A stretch of DNA of 64,000 nucleotides from Amyloporia xantha (lineage: Eukaryota > Basidiomycota > Agaricomycetes > Polyporales > Adustoporiaceae): positions 186,001 to 250,000 of the forward strand of contig JAYKKR010000041.1 in assembly GCA_036971615.1 (NCBI GenBank), given 5' to 3'. A program made the position numbers and the translations under genes. Position 1 is the stretch's first letter. Every line of letters starts with the position of its first letter. Below the pieces are notes generated by a model. That model had not been told where the DNA came from and did not search any database. It saw nothing but the letters and a program-made list of their open reading frames with translations. Below, piece by piece: positions 61,031 through 64,000 of this stretch.

Positions 61031-64000
61031 CTAGATATCGACGACGGTGTTAGCAGAATGGATGATATGATTCAGTGAGGTGCCCGTCGACGGCAACACT
61101 AAATCAGCATTCTCATGATCTTCTCCCATACGTTGTGCGGAGGTTCTTCCGGTGGAACCTCCGGCACGTTCTCTCGGGAGAACGTCATTTGATCCAGTGA
61201 GACCATCTTCGTTTGATAAATCAGCTTGTACCCAACGGTAAGCAGTACAAAGAGCGGCTACCACGAACTACATGAGCTCAGAATTGATAACGGTTCATGC
61301 AATGTCACTGACCAGTGGGATATATGAAGCGAAAAATGTCGCTACGGGTGTTGTGACGCGGTTGTCCGAGGGGGCAGGTGTTACACCCTGATTTGAAGTT
61401 TTTGCTACATGTAACAATGTCAGCACATCATCAGGTCCTCTCATGCTGATCTATCACATTACCAATTTGCCAATTATTATGTAGGAATACACTCCTATGT
61501 AACCTGATGTTATATATGCAATTATGGAGATAAAAAACAATGTTCATACCATCCATTTGTAATCAGCACAATGCAACACATACTAAATGCATACCATGCC
61601 AACTACATTTCAATTATTTAGATCACTGAGGGTTTTGATCACCTTAACATATGCACATACATAAGGTTGCCCCAAGTGTCTATGTTCTTTGATTTTTCCA
61701 ATCTGTTTAATAACTTCAACAGCTTCAGGATTTGATAGATCCCTATTTTTATTTTCTGCATATACAGTTCCTTGATGCCATCTGCAAAGCAATTAAAAAA
61801 TGGCCTTTCTTCAATGAGATGAAGCTAATCATACCTGATATAAGTAAACAGCATTCCTGACCATGATAATAATGATGCTACACTTGCAGCAGCAGTAAGA
61901 AGATGAAATGCCTTTGATAAATATTTTAGTAGTAGATGAGAAGACACACTAAAATTACACACCACACTAGCACTACTGCCACCACTGAGGAAAGCCAACA
62001 ACCCTAATAAGGCTGTGGTCAATACAGCTGCAAATGGTAGTACCACATAGGGCTTCTTTGGCAGACTAGGCTCAGCAGCATAATTCTGAGGCTGGAAGCT
62101 ATGTCTTGTGTCCAATGAATCCCCCAGGGTGTCAGATTGGTCACAAGCAGATGCAAAGTCATCTTCATCATCAATAGTGTCCAGTGCAGACACAAAATCA
62201 TCTTCAATTTCAGAATCATCACTGCTGTCTTCATCCTCCACAGAAGATTGTGGCAGTCTGATTAAGTAAGATAGATACTTTGGGGCATGATGTTGATAGG
62301 CCAGAAAGAATAGGAATCGGCTACTGATATAGATGTCTGATGCAGCAGCAGACCAAGCTGATAAAAGGATAGCAGCATTGATGAAATGTGGCAGCTTTGA
62401 GGACAAAGGACCTCAGTATACAGTTGGATGAAATGAAAGTGGTACATACAATTTTGACTTCTGCTAATTGTAAAGCAATTACAAATGGGGATGAGAAACC
62501 AGTATTGGTATCAGTTCTCAGTCTGGAATTGGTTTGTGGGACCAATAGCCCAGCAAAGAAAATGCCACCAAGATAAAATAGTGTGCTGCAACAATATAAA
62601 TGATAGATAATTATTGACAAAAAGGTAACTTACATTCTGATCCAGACTCGTTGAAGAGCACGTGGGACATTCTACAAAAACAATCAATAGTGATTTATGA
62701 CATACAAAGGAACACTAACTCTGGTTGCATCAATTACTTCTCCAGCTGCCTGCATAAACCACAATTAAGTCATGGGATTGTTTGATTGAACTCAATAAAT
62801 TACTTACTATGCCTGGCACTTCAGAGCCAAAAAATGAAAAGGATGCTTGCATCAATACAGACCAGAAGCCAAGAAATCTTCCCTTGGGACCTGTTACACC
62901 AAGGTAGGAATCTGAAAATGGTTGAGACCAGTTCTTGAAACCAATGTAGCTGTGGAAACTTGTCAGTAGAATGCTAAGTTGCAATCTGATGTGCATACCC
63001 ATTTGCTCCAGCCCCAAGATCAATCAAGAGACTTGACAATACTTTGCCAGTTACACCAGATTAGTACAATATATGCAAATGTTTTAAATAATACACACTT
63101 ATGATCACAATTGTGACTACTTTCATAGTTGACAACCAAAATTCCACTTCTCCATAGACATGGGAAGGAAACAAGTTCAGTCCAACTGTGACACAAAGCT
63201 GCACCTAGTTGACACAAGTGGAATTATGTTTAGAGAAAGTGGGCTCACAAAGACTGCAGTCAAAACATTTAGTAGATATCCTCTATAAGTAGAGTCAGCT
63301 GGTGCAATTTGATGAAACAAGTGTATAGAGGAACTCACGGTATTGTATAACCGGGAAACCAGAATCCCACCACAAGAGCGGCGGCACTTATCTCCGTAGC
63401 TTGAAAGTTGTTTTAGATCAGCACAACCGCGAAGCTATGAACAAAGTGGTGGAACAACGGAGTTGAACGTACGGAGAGTGATACTCCAGTTATACTACAA
63501 TATTGGCTATGTATCAATGGAATGGAATTTCATTCAGTACAATTGCTTACCCAAGATGCCCAACCCAGGGAGAAGCCAAGAGCAGGGTCGACGTAGAGAT
63601 CGGCCAAGCCAACAACTCCGCCAACGTTTGGCCTGTTGGTAGGTCGTGTGACTGAGACCAATGAGAAGCTTAATGTGACAGTACTTACAGGAACGCAATC
63701 ATTTCACCGATAGAGACACAGAGAGAGTATACCACGGTACCAACGACCGCATACCCAAGAAATGCGCCGACTGGTCCTCCATTGTAAAGAGCATCCTGAT
63801 CGGACGGCCTAATGAGTAAATAGTTCTTCTAGCTTGACAAGGAACGCACTGCTGAGCCGAGAAATAGACCGGTACCGATGACGCCACCTGCCAATGACTA
63901 CTATTACTTACTGCCTCTACGCACTAGAGCGAAACAAACCTATGGAGATCATGCCGACTACGCTCGTTCATTATTTAAATCAAATCAATAACGGAGCAGA
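61031..64000 (-). CDS. Amino-acid permease (APC family), N terminus beyond the window
   Basis: Membrane permease of the yeast amino-acid transporter type. N-terminal pieces: an 18-nt exon (63957-63940, GMISI), then GGVIGTGLFLGSA and LYNGGPVGAFLGYAVVGTVV; then IGEMIAFLPNVGGVVGLADL, YVDPALGFSLGWASW, FPSYVYGEVEFWLSTMKVVT, GANGYIGFKNWSQPFSDSYL, FWSVLMQASFSFFGSEVPGI, AGLLVPQTNSRLRTDTNTGF, FINAAILLSAWSAAASDIYI, LLSWSGMLFTYIR and a C-terminal tail to TVVDI at 61031. About a dozen short exons. An acidic insert (VEDEDSSDDSEIEDDF) sits between helices 8 and 9, where relatives have a short loop. Most of the body is almost free of CpG. Confidence 0.87.
61369..63336. other. CpG-depleted block inside the permease gene
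   Basis: By direct count, 1968 bp contain only three CG dinucleotides (about 62316, 62649, 62661). C and G are not rare, and TG and CA are frequent. CG is common directly before 61367 and after 63337. The block covers exons and introns alike. It looks like deamination of methylated cytosine. Confidence 0.85.

Overview
The window looks like nuclear DNA of a filamentous basidiomycete, most likely a wood-decaying agaricomycete. Genes are split by short introns of about 45-65 nt. The genes include a secreted GH12 glucanase, fungal HIS1 and TRP4, AP-2 sigma, an ArfGAP and HEM13. The repeats are of fungal type: a chromodomain Ty3/gypsy element, a LINE with an RNase H domain, and a gypsy family with an FIDD reverse transcriptase. 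No species is assigned.

Left half (1 to about 35,100). A short-chain dehydrogenase (SDR) gene running off the left edge faces two related SDR copies at 35.3-37.6 kb. Between them lies a nest of transposons. The outermost element is a LINE (1058-34058, minus strand) bounded by a 10-bp target duplication. A chromodomain gypsy element (4579-27328) with apparently identical 576-bp LTRs and a GCCAC duplication split its ORF2. A roughly 2.7-kb element with CTCAGA-rich ends (about 27906-30590) split its endonuclease. The gypsy element was itself split by a 3.4-kb foldback-like element (8124-11553) and by a 12.4-kb second gypsy element (11940-24340). That second element has 1.5-kb LTRs and carries opposite-strand genes, one with a Zn2Cys6-like cysteine pattern and one lying inside each LTR. 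Removing the inner insertions leaves reading frames continuous at three of the four junctions, so the nest appears young. A small element with paired tRNA-like modules follows at 34.3-35.1 kb.

Right half (35.3 to 64 kb). This is a normal gene-dense region: an SDR pseudogene and an SDR gene with an apparent frameshift, HIS1 (histidine), APS2 (clathrin adaptor), TRP4 (tryptophan), a ThDP enzyme, GH12, a GNAT acetyltransferase, an ArfGAP, a UBA-containing E2, two tandem MFS transporters (the second with an apparent 1-nt frameshift), an SDR ending in a PTS1-like AKL, an unknown Ser/Thr/Pro-rich protein, HEM13, and an amino-acid permease running off the right edge. The permease contains a sharply bounded block of about 2 kb almost without CpG.

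The genes of the right half do not form one pathway; they look like unrelated housekeeping and accessory genes. Small indels in homopolymers recur (LTR pair, inner gypsy pol, MFS2, SDR), so some frameshifts may be assembly errors rather than real lesions.
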